Shown here in pieces: positions 38,528 to 49,739 of a stretch of DNA of 64,000 bases. The stretch covers positions 40,735 through 104,734 of the forward strand of contig NZ_JANUEM010000015.1 of assembly GCF_024809855.1 (NCBI RefSeq). The letters are read 5' to 3'. A model generated the notes under the pieces. The model worked only from the letters and a program-made list of their open reading frames with translations, had not been told where the DNA came from and did not search any database. Each line of letters starts with the position of its first letter. The first letter of the stretch is position 1. This DNA is from Rheinheimera pacifica (GTDB taxonomy: Bacteria > Pseudomonadota > Gammaproteobacteria > Enterobacterales > Alteromonadaceae). Position numbers and translations under genes: made by a program.

Positions 38528-40045
38528 TTATTTCTGCTCTTGCTGCTGTTTGGCCAGCCGTTTTTCCCAGAAAGTCGCGTTTTTGATACCCAGTTTTACC
38601 GGATCAAAGGTAATAGGACCGCCTGCCTTTTTCTGCTCTTCAAAATCACGCAGGCAACGCATTGTGGGCTTATACATAAAAAATATCACCAGAATACCCA
38701 CTACGTTAACCCAGGCCATTAAGCCTACGCCTATATCGCCGATATTCCAGATATACCCGGCACTGTTTACCGTACCGTAGGCCACCATAAACATCAGTAG
38801 CAGCTTAAATACGATATTGGGCAGTTTGTTATTAAACACCCGGTTTAAATAAGCCACGTTAGTTTCTGTAATGTAGTAGTACGCTAAAATGGTGGTAAAA
38901 GCGAAGAAGAAAATAGCCAGACCCGCAAACACCTGGCCAAAGTGGCCAAACACACTTAATAACGCCATTTGGGTAAAGGCAGGTGAAGCCACTTCAGTTG
39001 CCGCATCAACGTTCTGTATGATCATGGTGCCAACACCAGTTGCTGCATTAAAGTTTTCGGTTTGAATATTGTACTGCTGCGTAATTAAGATCATAAGTGC
39101 CGTGGCCGTACACACAAACAGCGTATCAACGTAGACCGAAAACGCCTGTACTAAACCTTGTTGCGACGGGTGCTCAACTTCAGCGGCAGCTGCAGCATGC
39201 GGGCCCGTACCCTGGCCTGCTTCATTCGAATATATACCCCGCTTCACGCCCCAGCCTATAGCTGCGCCAAAACCGGCCTGTGCAGTAAAGGCATCAGTGA
39301 TTATCAGGCTTAGCACACCCGGCACTTTATCAAGGTTCAGAAATACCACTATTAACGCAAGTACTATGTAACCCAGCGCCATAAAAGGCACAACAATCTG
39401 GGTAAAGTGTGCAATACGCTTAATACCACCAAAAATAATAAATGCCAGCACAATCAGGATCACTGCCAACGCAATCAGTTTATGGGTACCTACTTCACCG
39501 AAACTGGTGACAACCATATTACCGTCGCCAAAAACCTGAGTTACCGCATTACCTACAGCATTGGCCTGTACGCCCGGTAAAAAGATACCGCAGCCGATAA
39601 CTGCAGAAATGGCAAACAAAATACCCAGCCAGCGCCAACCAAGGCAACGTTCAAAATAATACGCCGGGCCACCGCGATACTGACCGTTTTCTTCAACTTT
39701 ATAAATTTGCCCCAGTGTAGATTCAACATAGGCGGTGCTGGCACCTAAAAATGCTACAACCCACATCCAGAACACGGCGCCTGGGCCACCAAAGCCAATA
39801 GCAGCGGCTACACCGGCAATATTACCAACCCCCACCCGGCCGGATAATGATACGGCCAGTGCCTGAAATGATGAGATACCTTTGGCTGATTCAGTATTAT
39901 TCAGCAGCAGTTTGCACATTTCTTTAAAATGGCGAACCTGTGCAAACCGGGTGAGTATTGAGTAAAATAAGCCAGCGCCAAGACAAAGATATATCAGCGC
40001 CGGGCTCCAGATAATGCCATTTAGCGCACTAATAAAGCCTTCCAT
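38528..40045 (-). CDS. Sodium:alanine symporter family protein (AGCS)
   Basis: A 505-residue inner-membrane symporter with about ten helices. Family motifs: SGRVGVGNIAGVAAAIGFGGPGA (about 68-90), GGPAYYFERCLG, and GWGVKRGIYSNEAGQGTGPHAAAAAEV (about 268-294). Imports alanine or glycine with Na+. AAGGAAGGGA precedes the ATG. Monocistronic between its terminator and a GST gene. Confidence 0.92.
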   Translation of the reverse strand: MEGFISALNGIIWSPALIYLCLGAGLFYSILTRFAQVRHFKEMCKLLLNNTESAKGISSFQALAVSLSGRVGVGNIAGVAAAIGFGGPGAVFWMWVVAFLGASTAYVESTLGQIYKVEENGQYRGGPAYYFERCLGWRWLGILFAISAVIGCGIFLPGVQANAVGNAVTQVFGDGNMVVTSFGEVGTHKLIALAVILIVLAFIIFGGIKRIAHFTQIVVPFMALGYIVLALIVVFLNLDKVPGVLSLIITDAFTAQAGFGAAIGWGVKRGIYSNEAGQGTGPHAAAAAEVEHPSQQGLVQAFSVYVDTLFVCTATALMILITQQYNIQTENFNAATGVGTMIIQNVDAATEVASPAFTQMALLSVFGHFGQVFAGLAIFFFAFTTILAYYYITETNVAYLNRVFNNKLPNIVFKLLLMFMVAYGTVNSAGYIWNIGDIGVGLMAWVNVVGILVIFFMYKPTMRCLRDFEEQKKAGGPITFDPVKLGIKNATFWEKRLAKQQQEQK

Positions 40046-40127
40046 TTCCCTTCCTTATAATTATTTTTAAGCTAATTGTGTTATACGCCGCTTAATTTGC
40101 CACAGCAAAACCAGAATTGCTATGCCG

Positions 40128-40814
40128 TTAGCTGGTTTGCCGCAGATCTGCGATAATTTGCCCTGCAGCGGCAATTTCATCATCGTGAGCCTGATCAACC
40201 CATGGCTCTGCCAATGCTTGCTTATACCAATCCTGCATTGATGGCAAAGCCAACAAATTTTGCAGGTAGCTGGTGGCCACTTTACTAAACGGCAAATTAT
40301 AACTTTGCATACGAAACGCCACCGGTGCAAAAAAAGCATCTGCAGCACAAAACGCTTTACCGGCTAAAAATGGCCCGCCAAACTGCCGGATCCCCTGCTC
40401 AAATAATTCATTTAAGCGATTAATGTCCTGTGCAAGAGCCGGTGTTACCTGATGCAATTTCACGCGGTGGCCACAGCTCATACCGCAGGTATTACGCAAC
40501 GTGCTAAAACCAGAATGCATTTCTGCCGCAGCACTGCGGGCAAAAGCGCGGGCCTTTGCATCTTTTGGCCAGACATCCGGGGAGGTTTCATACAGGTATT
40601 CGGCAATGGCCAATGAATCCCATACCACCATGTCTTTTTGTACTAAACATGGCACTTTGCCTGAAGGAGAAAAAGTGCGGAAGTTCTCAAAGTTGCCCTG
40701 TTGGCTAAAAGGCACCAGTTGCTCCATAAACGGGATATTCAGCTGCTGCATTAGTACCCAGGGGCGTAAAGACCAGGACGAATAATTTTTGTTGGCAATA
40801 TAAAGTTCACGCAT
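40128..40814 (-). CDS. Glutathione S-transferase family protein
   Basis: A 228-residue GST. The N-terminal thioredoxin-like domain includes NKNYSSWSLRPWVLMQ and the glutathione-contact SGKVPCLV and DSLAIAEYL segments; the rest is the helical C-terminal domain. The YSSWSLRPW start resembles the YfcF-like/zeta-type group. ATG 40814 has GGAG six bases upstream; the open frame extends to 40901 but lacks GST homology there. Role: conjugation or disulfide chemistry with glutathione, substrate unknown. Confidence 0.87.
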   Translation of the reverse strand: MRELYIANKNYSSWSLRPWVLMQQLNIPFMEQLVPFSQQGNFENFRTFSPSGKVPCLVQKDMVVWDSLAIAEYLYETSPDVWPKDAKARAFARSAAAEMHSGFSTLRNTCGMSCGHRVKLHQVTPALAQDINRLNELFEQGIRQFGGPFLAGKAFCAADAFFAPVAFRMQSYNLPFSKVATSYLQNLLALPSMQDWYKQALAEPWVDQAHDDEIAAAGQIIADLRQTS

Positions 40815-40915
40815 AGTCGGCTCCTTAGTAGCATGCAGATGTTTACTATGTGCTGAAGTGAAAAAAATCACAATCAGCTTTTCCATCAAGACATGTAACA
40901 CTATATAGCAGATAC

Positions 40916-40940
40916 AAAAAAGCCCCGGCTAAAGGGGCTT
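40916..40940 (-). terminator. ppsA terminator
   Basis: Read leftward: AAGCCCC-TTTAGCC-GGGGCTT followed by TTTTG. Starts 28 bases past the ppsA stop. Confidence 0.85.
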
Positions 40941-40967
40941 AGTTTGCAATATCACAGCAATAACACT

Positions 40968-43346
40968 TTACTGTTTACCGTATTTTTCCGCCAGATACAG
41001 CCAGGTTTCCAGCACAGTATCCGGGTTCAGCGATACGCTATCAATACCCTGTTGCATTAACCAGGCAGCAAAGTCTTCATGATCTGACGGCCCCTGGCCA
41101 CAAATACCAATGTACTTACCTTTGGCTTTGCAGGTTTTAATGGCCATCTCCAGCAATTTGTAGATCGCCGGGTTACGCTCATCAAACAGGTGGGCTATCA
41201 GGCCGCTATCTCTGTCAAGCCCCAGCGTTAACTGGGTTAAGTCGTTTGAACCAATGGAGAAACCATCAAAGTATTCTAAAAACTCCTCCGCCAGCAGTGC
41301 ATTAGAGGGCAGTTCACACATCATTATTACGCGCAGGCCATTATCACCCCGCTTTAAACCGTGCTCTGCCAATAAATCAATAACACTACTTGCTTCGCCC
41401 AGCGTACGTACAAATGGGATCATTACCTCAACATTGGTAAAACCCATTACATTACGCACCCGTTTTAATGCCTCTACTTCTAAGGCAAAGCAGTCGCGAA
41501 AATCTTCTGAGATATAACGCGAAGCACCACGAAAGCCGATCATCGGGTTTTCTTCATGCGGCTCGTACTGGCGTCCGCCAACTAAGTTAGCGTACTCATT
41601 TGATTTAAAATCCGACATTCGCACGATAACTTTTTGCGGCGCAAAAGCACAAGCTAAAGTGGCAATACCTTCGGTTAGCTTGGCAATATAAAACTCGACC
41701 GGGTTGGCGTAGCCGGCAATCATGTCACTGATGGTGGCTTTAAGCTCCGGAGTCTGCGCATCAAAATTCAGCAGTGCTTTAGGGTGCACGCCAATCATAC
41801 GGTTAATAATAAACTCCAGCCGCGCCAGGCCAATACCTGCATGCGGCAATTTGGCAAACGAGAACGCCCGCTCCGGGTTGCCAACGTTCATCATTATTTT
41901 TAAATCCAGCTTCGGCATTTGATCAACACGGCTGCTGACAACTTTATAGTCCAGTTTACCGTCATAGATAAAACCGGTATCACCTTCAGCGCAAGACACC
42001 GTAACCTGCTGACCGGTTTTAATTTTAGTTGTAGCATCGCCACAGCCAACTACCGCAGGAATACCCAGCTCACGGGCAATAATGGCCGCATGGCAGGTAC
42101 GGCCGCCCCGATTGGTAACTATAGCCGACGCCCGCTTCATAATCGGTTCCCAGTCCGGGTCAGTCATGTCGGTTACCAGCACATCACCCGGCTGAATTTG
42201 GTCCATCTGTTCAATGCCTTTAAGCACCTTAGCAGTACCGGCCCCAATACGCTGGCCAATGGCCCGGCCTTCTACCAACACCGGCGCTTTTGCCAACAGT
42301 TGAAAGCGTTCCATACTGTTGCTGTCTTCACGGCTTTTTACCGTTTCCGGCCGCGCCTGCACTATATAAAGCTTGCCATCGTTACCATCTTTCGCCCATT
42401 CGATATCCATTGCGCGGCCATAGTGCTTAGCAATAATAACGGCTTGCCTGGCCAGCTCTTCTACTTCGGCGTCGGTTAGTGAAAATTGTTGGCTACGTTT
42501 TGCTTCAATATCAACGACCTTAACCTGCTTGCCATGGCCTTGTTCGCCGGAATAGATCATCTCAACTTTTTTGCTGCCTAAGCTGCGTTTTACCACTGCC
42601 GGGCGGCCAGCGGCCAGTGTGGGTTTGTGTACATAGAATTCATCCGGGTTAACGGCACCCTGCACCACCATTTCACCCAAACCGTAAGAAGACGTAATAA
42701 ACACCACATCTTCAAAGCCAGATTCAGTGTCAATACTAAACATAACGCCGGAAGAGGCTAAATCAGAGCGCACCATTTTCTGTACGCCCGCGGACAATGC
42801 CACACCACGGTGGTCATATCCCTGATGCACACGGTAAGAAATCGCGCGATCGTTAAACAACGAGGCAAACACATGTTTAATAGCTACAATCACAGCGTCA
42901 TAACCGCGCACGTTTAAGAAGGTTTCCTGCTGACCGGCAAAAGACGCATCCGGCATATCTTCGGCGGTTGCTGATGAACGTACGGCAAAAGATACATCCT
43001 GCGCTGTGTCTGGATGTAGTTGCTGGTAAGCGTCGCGAATGGCCAGTTCTAACTCTGGCTGAAACGGTGTTTCAATAACCCACTGGCGTATTTGTGCACC
43101 AGCTTTGGCCAGTGCTGTTACATCGTCAACGTCCAGACCGTCGAGCAGTTGGTAAATGCGCTCGTTAACGCCGCTTTGTTCAAGAAATTGGTTAAAGGCA
43201 TAGGCTGTTGTAGCAAAACCGCCAGGTACCTGTACGCCGGCATTAGCCAGATTACTGATCATTTCACCCAGTGAGGCATTTTTGCCCCCCACCCGGTTTA
43301 CATCGTGCATTCCCAGGTTTTCATACCAAATCACAAATTCTTGCAC
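40968..43346 (-). CDS. ppsA: Phosphoenolpyruvate synthase
   Basis: Converts pyruvate and ATP to PEP, AMP and Pi for gluconeogenesis (792 aa, E. coli length). ATP-grasp domain at 1-340 ([35 protein letters not shown]), swivelling phosphohistidine domain with catalytic His419 in [13 protein letters not shown], and the C-terminal TIM barrel with [15 protein letters not shown] and CGQGPSD. Divergent from ppsR, whose product switches this enzyme on and off. Confidence 0.97.
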   Translation of the reverse strand: MQEFVIWYENLGMHDVNRVGGKNASLGEMISNLANAGVQVPGGFATTAYAFNQFLEQSGVNERIYQLLDGLDVDDVTALAKAGAQIRQWVIETPFQPELELAIRDAYQQLHPDTAQDVSFAVRSSATAEDMPDASFAGQQETFLNVRGYDAVIVAIKHVFASLFNDRAISYRVHQGYDHRGVALSAGVQKMVRSDLASSGVMFSIDTESGFEDVVFITSSYGLGEMVVQGAVNPDEFYVHKPTLAAGRPAVVKRSLGSKKVEMIYSGEQGHGKQVKVVDIEAKRSQQFSLTDAEVEELARQAVIIAKHYGRAMDIEWAKDGNDGKLYIVQARPETVKSREDSNSMERFQLLAKAPVLVEGRAIGQRIGAGTAKVLKGIEQMDQIQPGDVLVTDMTDPDWEPIMKRASAIVTNRGGRTCHAAIIARELGIPAVVGCGDATTKIKTGQQVTVSCAEGDTGFIYDGKLDYKVVSSRVDQMPKLDLKIMMNVGNPERAFSFAKLPHAGIGLARLEFIINRMIGVHPKALLNFDAQTPELKATISDMIAGYANPVEFYIAKLTEGIATLACAFAPQKVIVRMSDFKSNEYANLVGGRQYEPHEENPMIGFRGASRYISEDFRDCFALEVEALKRVRNVMGFTNVEVMIPFVRTLGEASSVIDLLAEHGLKRGDNGLRVIMMCELPSNALLAEEFLEYFDGFSIGSNDLTQLTLGLDRDSGLIAHLFDERNPAIYKLLEMAIKTCKAKGKYIGICGQGPSDHEDFAAWLMQQGIDSVSLNPDTVLETWLYLAEKYGKQ

Positions 43347-43483
43347 AGTTCGTCTCCAATTTTTGTCGTATGGCGTGTAAGCTTACATCCAGCATTACAG
43401 GGCCTGGCAATTTTACACTGGCGTCAGGGTTAATTAAAACCTTAATTTCAATGTAATTTTATAACAACAAAACGGAGTTTCCG

Positions 43484-44293
43484 GTGCGTACAGCCTTTTA
43501 TATATCAGATGGAACCGCCATTACTGCAGAGGTGTTTGGCCATGCCTTACTTACTCTTTTTCCTGCACAATTTGAGCATGTTACCATCCCTTTTGTTGAA
43601 ACTGCCGATATGGCCGAGCAGGTAAAGCAGCGTATTAACGATCGTTATAAAACAACGGGGCAACGGCCATTAATCTTTCAAACCTTTGTTGATGACCAGT
43701 TACGGCAGATTATTAATAGCAGTAATGGCGTTTGCTATGACTTTCTCAATACTTTTGTCGAGCCTATTCAGCGCGAGCTGGGTGTGGCGCCTGTACCCAA
43801 AACCCATCGTACTCACAGCATCCATGAACAAAGTTATGATTTTCGTATAGATGCGGTTAATTTTGCTCTGGCTAATGATGACGGCTCCAACCTGAAAAAC
43901 TTTGATCAGGCCGACATTATTCTGGTGGGAGTGAGTCGCTCCGGAAAAACGCCAACCAGCCTGTATCTGGCACTGCAATACGGTATTAAAGCGGCAAATT
44001 ATCCGTTTGTAGAGGAAGATATGCAGCAGCTGGGTTTGCCTGAGGTGTTAAAACGTAACAAGAGTAAACTGTTTGGTTTAACCATCACCGCCGAGCGTTT
44101 AAGCCAAATTCGTGAGCAGCGCCGGGCTAATAGCCGCTATGCGTCACTGCGGCAATGCCAACTGGAGCTGGCAGAAGTAGAAAATTTATATCAGCGCGAG
44201 CAAATTCCGTTTTTAAACTCGACCCATCTGTCAATTGAGGAAATTTCAGCGAAAATTATCGCCAAAACCGGGCTTAAACGGCACAAGTATTAA
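43484..44293 (+). CDS. ppsR: PEP synthase regulatory protein (kinase/pyrophosphorylase)
   Basis: A 269-residue DUF299 protein that inactivates PpsA by ADP-dependent phosphorylation of a Thr next to the catalytic His and reverses it by Pi-dependent dephosphorylation. The P-loop-like [15 protein letters not shown] lies at about 151-165. GTG start with GGAG six bases before. Divergent from ppsA, the usual arrangement; its 3' end overlaps that of the panE-like gene by four bases. Confidence 0.94.
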   Translation: MRTAFYISDGTAITAEVFGHALLTLFPAQFEHVTIPFVETADMAEQVKQRINDRYKTTGQRPLIFQTFVDDQLRQIINSSNGVCYDFLNTFVEPIQRELGVAPVPKTHRTHSIHEQSYDFRIDAVNFALANDDGSNLKNFDQADIILVGVSRSGKTPTSLYLALQYGIKAANYPFVEEDMQQLGLPEVLKRNKSKLFGLTITAERLSQIREQRRANSRYASLRQCQLELAEVENLYQREQIPFLNSTHLSIEEISAKIIAKTGLKRHKY

Positions 44294-45357
44294 CTTTGCA
44301 GTTTCACCAGTAGTAGTATTTGACGAATAGAAAGCGGTTCACCCTCGCCGCTTTCCAGCCGCTTTATTTGCTCAACCAGTAAGGTGTTAACCGGGGTGGG
44401 TAACTGATAAAGTTGCCCCATCCGTACCACTGCACCATTTAAAAACATAATTTCAGTGCGCTTTTTAGCCTGAATGTCATCCCACATCGATGAACGGGCC
44501 TGCTCATCCATCGGCAACATTTTACTGGCAATATGACGGAACAGCATAGTAGGTAAACGCAGTAACCACGGCAACATGGCGTTTGGCAACCCGGTGTACG
44601 GCACCGGGCGGATTTTTGCTTTACTACATATTGCCAGGCATTCCTGCATGGCCAGCGCCAGTAACATACGGCTGTCGGCATCCAGTAACTGCTGTTTCAA
44701 CGGTAAATTGCTGATAGCATTTAGTGCGTTGTTTAAGTTAAGTAATAGCTTGCCATATTCTGCCGCCGTAATATCAGTGGTCAGTTGCACCGGTAACTGT
44801 AAATGATTGAACACTCTGATGACGTAGTTTACCGCAGCATGCTGATTTTGTTGGCAAATAATATTGCCAGCCGTAGCCCGATGAAACTGCCCTGCGCGTT
44901 TTTTTACCACGTTAAACGGTATGATGGCGCGTAGCACCGGGTTAGCCAAATCCTGGTTTAGCATTTCACCAATGCCGATACCGTTTTGCATAGCAACCAC
45001 AGGCACTTCAGGCCGTAAAAAACGTTTTAACTGGGCTAGCATTGGCACAAGAGCTGGGGCTTTTACTGTTAGCAGTACTACATCACATTCAATTAAGCTG
45101 TTCAGCGAGCTGTAAAACGCTACAGGCTGGGCAAAATATGCCTGATGATCAAACGAGGTAGCACTTAAGCCATTGGCCGCCAGTTCCAGTGCCATCGTTT
45201 CACGGCCAAAAAACTTAACGTCCAGTGCACTGTCCTGGCATAAGTAAGCGCCAAGATAGCAGCCCACACTACCCGCTCCTACTATACCAATGCAGTAACG
45301 CTGGCCAGCAGTAGAATACTGGCCAGCGTCATCCTGAGCCTGTTGTCCTGATAACAC
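44290..45357 (-). CDS. 2-dehydropantoate 2-reductase family protein
   Basis: A 355-residue ketopantoate reductase-type enzyme (NADPH; pantothenate pathway). The Rossmann motif [16 protein letters not shown] lies at residues 24-39, the VVAMQNGIG motif near 122 and the catalytic Lys region [16 protein letters not shown] near 205. It has about 20 extra N-terminal residues. GTG start with GGAG five bases upstream. Tail-to-tail overlap with ppsR. Could be PanE proper or a paralogue; panE elsewhere cannot be excluded. Confidence 0.82.
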   Translation of the reverse strand: MLSGQQAQDDAGQYSTAGQRYCIGIVGAGSVGCYLGAYLCQDSALDVKFFGRETMALELAANGLSATSFDHQAYFAQPVAFYSSLNSLIECDVVLLTVKAPALVPMLAQLKRFLRPEVPVVAMQNGIGIGEMLNQDLANPVLRAIIPFNVVKKRAGQFHRATAGNIICQQNQHAAVNYVIRVFNHLQLPVQLTTDITAAEYGKLLLNLNNALNAISNLPLKQQLLDADSRMLLALAMQECLAICSKAKIRPVPYTGLPNAMLPWLLRLPTMLFRHIASKMLPMDEQARSSMWDDIQAKKRTEIMFLNGAVVRMGQLYQLPTPVNTLLVEQIKRLESGEGEPLSIRQILLLVKLQS

Positions 45358-45379
45358 TTACGCTCCTTTGAGCGCGTGA

Positions 45380-46729
45380 TTATTTACGCGCAGTGCGTAG
45401 AGTATCGGCAATCAGGAAGGCTAATTCCAGTACCTGATCAGCATTTAACCGCGGATCGCATTGCGTAAAGTAGCGTTTACCCAAATCGTGCTCACTTAAA
45501 CCATAAGCGCCGCCCGTGCATTCAGTTACATGTTCACCGGTCATTTCCAGGTGAATACCACCGGCGTGGCTGCCTTCAGCTTTGTGCACCGCAAAGAAAT
45601 TACGAATTTCACGTAAAATGGCTTCAAAATCACGTGTTTTGTAGTCGTTGCTCGCTTTTACCGTATTGCCGTGCATCGGATCAGAGCTCCACACGACTTT
45701 ACGGCCCTCCTGCTGCACTTTACGCACCAAAGCCGGCAACTTGTCTGCCAGTTTGTCTGCCCCCATACGGGTAATGAGCGTTAAACGGCCGGCGACGTTG
45801 CCAGGGTTTAATGCATCAATCAGGCGAATTAAGTCGTCTGGCTGCATACCCGGCCCCACTTTTACGCCAACCGGGTTATGAATGCCACGGAAAAACTCAA
45901 TATGTGCATGATCCAGCTGGCGGGTACGCTCACCTATCCATACCATGTGGGCTGAGCAGTCGTACCAGTCACCGGTTAACGAATCACGCCGTGTCAGGGC
46001 TTCTTCGTAATTTAGCAGTAAAGCTTCATGCGACGTATACAACTGGGTTTCACGGATAGAGGGGGAATTCTGTCCGGTAATACCGCAAATCTCCATAAAA
46101 CGCAGTGCTTCCTGAATACGTTGCGCCACATCCTGGTATCTGTCTTTCAGCGGATTAGACTCAACAAAGCCCATATTCCACTTACTGACCTGATGTAAGT
46201 CAGCCAAACCACCCTGAGCAAACGCACGCAACAGGTTCAGCGTAGCAGCTGAATGATGATAAGCCGTAGTTAACCGGTTTGGGTCTGGCAATCTGGCATC
46301 TTCGGTAAACTCAAAGCTGTTAACAATATCACCACGGTAGCTTGGCAGCGATACGCCGTTAATGGTTTCCAGATCACTTGAGCGCGGCTTGGCATATTGC
46401 CCGGCCATGCGGGCCACTTTTACCACCGGCAAACCACCGGCAAAGGTTAACACTACTGCCATTTGCAGTAATACTTTAAAGGTGTCACGAATTTTAGGTG
46501 CATTGAAATCGTTAAAACTTTCGGCGCAATCGCCCCCCTGCAGTAAAAACCCCTGACCTTCAGCAACCTGGCCCAACTGGCTAAACAGATCCCGCGTTTC
46601 CTGGGCAAACACCAGCGGCGGATATTTATGTAATTGCTGTTCAACACGGTGTAGCAAATCCTGATCCTTATAGCTCGGTTGCTGTTGGATCGGCAGATTG
46701 CGCCAGCTTTGAGGCGTCCAGGTGGTCAC
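45380..46729 (-). CDS. 3-deoxy-7-phosphoheptulonate synthase, class II
   Basis: A 449-residue plant/mycobacterial-type DAHP synthase joining PEP and erythrose-4-phosphate, first step of aromatic synthesis. Motifs: [11 protein letters not shown] (about 82-92, metal Cys), [14 protein letters not shown], and [11 protein letters not shown]. This class differs from E. coli AroF/G/H and can respond to different feedback inhibitors. GTG start with AGGA eight bases upstream. 22 bases before the panE-like gene in the same direction, so probably cotranscribed. Confidence 0.93.
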   Translation of the reverse strand: MTTWTPQSWRNLPIQQQPSYKDQDLLHRVEQQLHKYPPLVFAQETRDLFSQLGQVAEGQGFLLQGGDCAESFNDFNAPKIRDTFKVLLQMAVVLTFAGGLPVVKVARMAGQYAKPRSSDLETINGVSLPSYRGDIVNSFEFTEDARLPDPNRLTTAYHHSAATLNLLRAFAQGGLADLHQVSKWNMGFVESNPLKDRYQDVAQRIQEALRFMEICGITGQNSPSIRETQLYTSHEALLLNYEEALTRRDSLTGDWYDCSAHMVWIGERTRQLDHAHIEFFRGIHNPVGVKVGPGMQPDDLIRLIDALNPGNVAGRLTLITRMGADKLADKLPALVRKVQQEGRKVVWSSDPMHGNTVKASNDYKTRDFEAILREIRNFFAVHKAEGSHAGGIHLEMTGEHVTECTGGAYGLSEHDLGKRYFTQCDPRLNADQVLELAFLIADTLRTARK

Positions 46730-46869
46730 GATGATTTTCCTATATTTGATGATGAGTTTGATGAATTGCCATGCAAGTTATAGACTTCTGGACGTAAATT
46801 CAATGCTGAGCATGGCATAATTTATGACAATTTTATCTGCTGGCAAAAGAATGCTGCAGTTTTGCGCAA

Positions 46870-47352
46870 TCAGGCTTGCTTAAAATACGGATCTGACAAA
46901 TATTCCAGCAGGCCATCACAGCCCTGCTCAATCAGCTGCAATACCAGAGCAAAGCCCCGGCTACCGCCGTAATAGGGATCTGGTACTTCGCTTACAGTTG
47001 GAAACTCAGGATGGTATTGTAAAAATAGCTGTAGCTTGTGTTGATGCTCTGGCGGGCAGCGGCGGTTTAACTCCTGCAAATTATCATTATCCATCGCCAG
47101 GATCAGATCGTAGTAGGTAAAGTCCTGCTCTTTTACCGGCCTGGATGTAATACCGTTAAATTTATAACCTTTCGCCTGCCCTTCACGCACGCTACGCGGA
47201 TCTGGAGATTCGCCACGATGCGATGCACTGGTACCTGCCGATTCTATTTCAACCGGCAGTGCATACTGGGCTGCTTTATAGCGCATAACCGCATGAGCCG
47301 TGGGCGAACGACAGATATTTCCCAGACAAACAAACAAGATTTTCCTTGGCAT
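46870..47352 (-). CDS. Low-molecular-weight protein tyrosine phosphatase
   Basis: A 160-residue phosphatase with active site CLGNICRS (Cys9, Arg15) and the general-acid DPYYGG loop near 128. The role may be dephosphorylating a tyrosine autokinase or another protein; no kinase gene is nearby. Divergent from csgD. GGGAG precedes the ATG. Confidence 0.9.
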   Translation of the reverse strand: MPRKILFVCLGNICRSPTAHAVMRYKAAQYALPVEIESAGTSASHRGESPDPRSVREGQAKGYKFNGITSRPVKEQDFTYYDLILAMDNDNLQELNRRCPPEHQHKLQLFLQYHPEFPTVSEVPDPYYGGSRGFALVLQLIEQGCDGLLEYLSDPYFKQA

Positions 47353-47445
47353 AACAACTCCCTGTATCTCAATTTCACTATGCTAGCATGCTTTAAGCTG
47401 AACGTTAAATGGTTGCATATTGCTAAACTCAGGTTCAGTATGGCG

Positions 47446-47460
47446 TTTCCTGACAGGAAA
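47446..47460. promoter_or_regulatory. Palindrome upstream of csgD
   Basis: TTTCCT-GAC-AGGAAA, a six-base-arm inverted repeat, 27 bases before the csgD ATG. Possible operator; no factor identified. Confidence 0.3.
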
Positions 47461-47487
47461 ATTTGATTGTTTTTCGGAGAGAAGTAA

Positions 47488-48165
47488 ATGGATAAGTTTG
47501 TCAAACTTATCGTGCTGACGGAACAAGAAACTGTACACAATATTTCACTGCTGGCACAGTCTGTCGGCATTAAAGTACAACAACAGAGTCGTTCAGACAT
47601 ATTACAAATGCCCCAACTTAAAGCAGGTACGTTACTGGCCTGTCCATACCACAGTATAGACTTAAATAAAAAAGGCATGTCGGTAGAACTGCAATGTTTA
47701 CAGCAAAAATCCCCGCTATTCTTTTTTCAGGCAGAACGTGCTCTGCTTAATCCAACCCAGGCGTTGGTAAACGGCATCCGCGGTGCAATATTCCGCGACG
47801 AGCAGTTAGATCGAGTGCTGACAGCCTTGAAAACAATGATGGACGGCCAGTTGTATTATGCCCGCCCGGTAATGTCTGAATTGCTGGATGAACTGCTACA
47901 ACAAAGGCTGAACTCTACTGCCGGGCAACGCCTTGTCACAGACAGCAATCTGTTAACCAGGCAAGAAAAACGCATTATTCAACTGGTGGCTGAAGGCTCG
48001 CGTAATAAAGAAATTGCCGATAACCTTAATATCAGTGCGCATACTGTAAAAGCCCATATGTCATCAATATTCCGTAAAACACAGGCCAGAAACCGGGTAG
48101 AGCTGCTGCGCTGGCTGCAGCAGCCCGGCAGGAATGATCAGCCCTCGCTGGTAAGGCCAGCCTGA
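47488..48165 (+). CDS. csgD: LuxR-family curli regulator, CsgD-like
   Basis: A 225-residue regulator. The N-terminal 130 residues form a receiver-like domain without a clear phospho-Asp set, as in CsgD; the LuxR HTH is at about 154-212 (LTRQEKRIIQLVAEGSRNKEIADNL...HTVKAHMSSIFRKT). GGAGAG precedes the ATG. It converges on csgG, overlapping its last 28 bases, unlike the enteric csgDEFG operon where csgD is the first gene. Role as activator of the adjacent csg genes is inferred. Confidence 0.85.
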   Translation: MDKFVKLIVLTEQETVHNISLLAQSVGIKVQQQSRSDILQMPQLKAGTLLACPYHSIDLNKKGMSVELQCLQQKSPLFFFQAERALLNPTQALVNGIRGAIFRDEQLDRVLTALKTMMDGQLYYARPVMSELLDELLQQRLNSTAGQRLVTDSNLLTRQEKRIIQLVAEGSRNKEIADNLNISAHTVKAHMSSIFRKTQARNRVELLRWLQQPGRNDQPSLVRPA

Positions 48166-48914
48166 GTATCAGCCCGCCAAAAACCACGTTGCTGGCCCTG
48201 ACTTATCAGTTCAGCAACGGCGGTTTCAATAGCCTGCTTCACACAGTACTGTACCGGCTCGTTGGTTGAGTAGCCGCCTTCAGCTTCCAGTAAACGATTT
48301 AACGATACATAACGGAACAGTCCGGCGCGCAACTCCTGCGAGAATACCTTTTTATTGCTGGCCACAGACAACAATACCTGCCCGGTATGCACATCCACAG
48401 CACGCAGATAAATGGTAACCTGATCTTCCCGATATAACTCAGATGCGCCAACCCCGAAATATTCCGCACCGATACCACCGGTTGTCAGGTTGGTTTCATA
48501 ACTAATAATACCGCCTTCAAACAGTAAGCGCGCTTCTTTTAACGGCGGCAGTTCAGCCGCTTTTTTGTTCGAGCCATGAATTTTACGTTCCGTTAGCAAG
48601 TTTTGCAGCCCCTCACGCTCAAGTGGTGCAAACCAGCCACTGTCCAGTAAGGTTTGAGTTAATATAGAGGTAGCGCCCTGAGTAACAGCAGTAGAAAAAC
48701 TGGAAACATTGGCCTGTGGCTTGTATTGCCCGGTTTGATCACGAAACGTATACACTGACACCGGAATAGCCAATCTGGGTTTGTTGCCTTGCTGCAATTC
48801 CTGCATCAGCGTACTGGGTACGTCAATACTGGCAGCAGAGATATTAATTGCCGGTTTGGGCAATAACGAACAGCCGCTCAGCAACACTGCGGTAAGGAAG
48901 AATACTGCTTTCAT
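48138..48914 (-). CDS. csgG: Curli secretion channel lipoprotein CsgG
   Basis: A 258-residue outer-membrane lipoprotein forming the nonameric curlin export pore. Lipobox LLSGC with acylated Cys15; family segments VSVYTFRDQTGQYKP, FSTAVTQGATSILTQTL and GGIGAEYFGVG are present. ATG directly follows the csgF stop. Last gene of the leftward csg set. Confidence 0.95.
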   Translation of the reverse strand: MKAVFFLTAVLLSGCSLLPKPAINISAASIDVPSTLMQELQQGNKPRLAIPVSVYTFRDQTGQYKPQANVSSFSTAVTQGATSILTQTLLDSGWFAPLEREGLQNLLTERKIHGSNKKAAELPPLKEARLLFEGGIISYETNLTTGGIGAEYFGVGASELYREDQVTIYLRAVDVHTGQVLLSVASNKKVFSQELRAGLFRYVSLNRLLEAEGGYSTNEPVQYCVKQAIETAVAELISQGQQRGFWRADTQAGLTSEG

Positions 48915-49298
48915 TTATCCTCCAATTACCGGAATAGTAATAATGGTTACTTCACCGCTATTAAGGTTGGTGATATTTACAATTACACTGCCATCGGTGT
49001 CAGTAACTACCTCCACCATAAACTCGCCGGTGTTATATACCCCTTCAACCAGCTCGCCGTCGGCTATACGGCGCGTTAACGAGTTAATAATATTACGCTC
49101 TAAGGCATCGCGAAACTTATCAACAAAAGACTGGCCCGGATTACTTGCTTTATGAGCATTTTGGCTTTGGGCTTTTTGCAGTAAAAAATTTCCATTTAAT
49201 GCATTACCGCCAAAACTGGGGTTTATGGGTGTATATACCAGTTCAGTTGCCTGAATACCGGCACTTAGCATGAATAACGGCAGAAATATCCACTTCAT
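48915..49298 (-). CDS. csgF: Curli assembly protein CsgF
   Basis: A 127-residue secreted protein that caps CsgG at the cell surface and nucleates with CsgB. Signal peptide to AGIQA (about 17), then TELVYTPINPSFGGNALNGNFLL, the conserved CsgG-binding N-terminus. ATG 49298 has AGGA six bases upstream; the GTG at 49313 is less likely. Confidence 0.94.
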   Translation of the reverse strand: MKWIFLPLFMLSAGIQATELVYTPINPSFGGNALNGNFLLQKAQSQNAHKASNPGQSFVDKFRDALERNIINSLTRRIADGELVEGVYNTGEFMVEVVTDTDGSVIVNITNLNSGEVTIITIPVIGG

Positions 49299-49309
49299 TT
49301 TTAATCCTT

Positions 49310-49690
49310 TCACAGCTCATCGCTCTGTGGGTCACCCAGCATACGCGCAGTTTGTATATTGGCTAACTCGTTAATACTTAGAAGAATAGCTTGTTCAGCC
49401 ATTTGTTTGACATCGTTATAGCGTCGGCCGAAATAAGTCTGATATACCCGGCTCTGATTCATTTCTACCCACAAAAAAGTGCCCGCTTGCGGGTAAACCT
49501 GTTCGTATACCACAACAGTGATACCATCGGTGCCTGGCATATCGCGCCAGTAACCAGCATAGTAGTAGGTGAAATCTTTGCCAAAACGCGAAATGGTGCG
49601 ATCCAGCACCAGTCCTTCCAGCTCAATATCGGCAGCGGCCAGCGGCAAACTCATACCGCAGGCCAGCAACAAAATAAAAAGTAATTTCAT
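49310..49690 (-). CDS. csgE: Curli secretion specificity factor CsgE
   Basis: A 126-residue periplasmic protein that guides CsgA to CsgG. Signal peptide to LAAAD (about 20), then LEGLVLDRTISRFGKDFTYYY, typical of CsgE. ATG 49690 gives the proper signal peptide; the frame extends to 49735 without one. Its stop is within the ribosome-site region of csgF, so translation is coupled. Confidence 0.93.
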   Translation of the reverse strand: MKLLFILLLACGMSLPLAAADIELEGLVLDRTISRFGKDFTYYYAGYWRDMPGTDGITVVVYEQVYPQAGTFLWVEMNQSRVYQTYFGRRYNDVKQMAEQAILLSINELANIQTARMLGDPQSDEL

Positions 49691-49739
49691 AGCAGATAAT
49701 ACAGCAGGCTCAGACAGGCAGGCTGCCTGAGCCAATACA

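Noticed and set aside
41919..42479. 186-codon rightward open frame over ppsA
   Set aside because: Antisense to conserved ppsA coding sequence; open only through codon bias.
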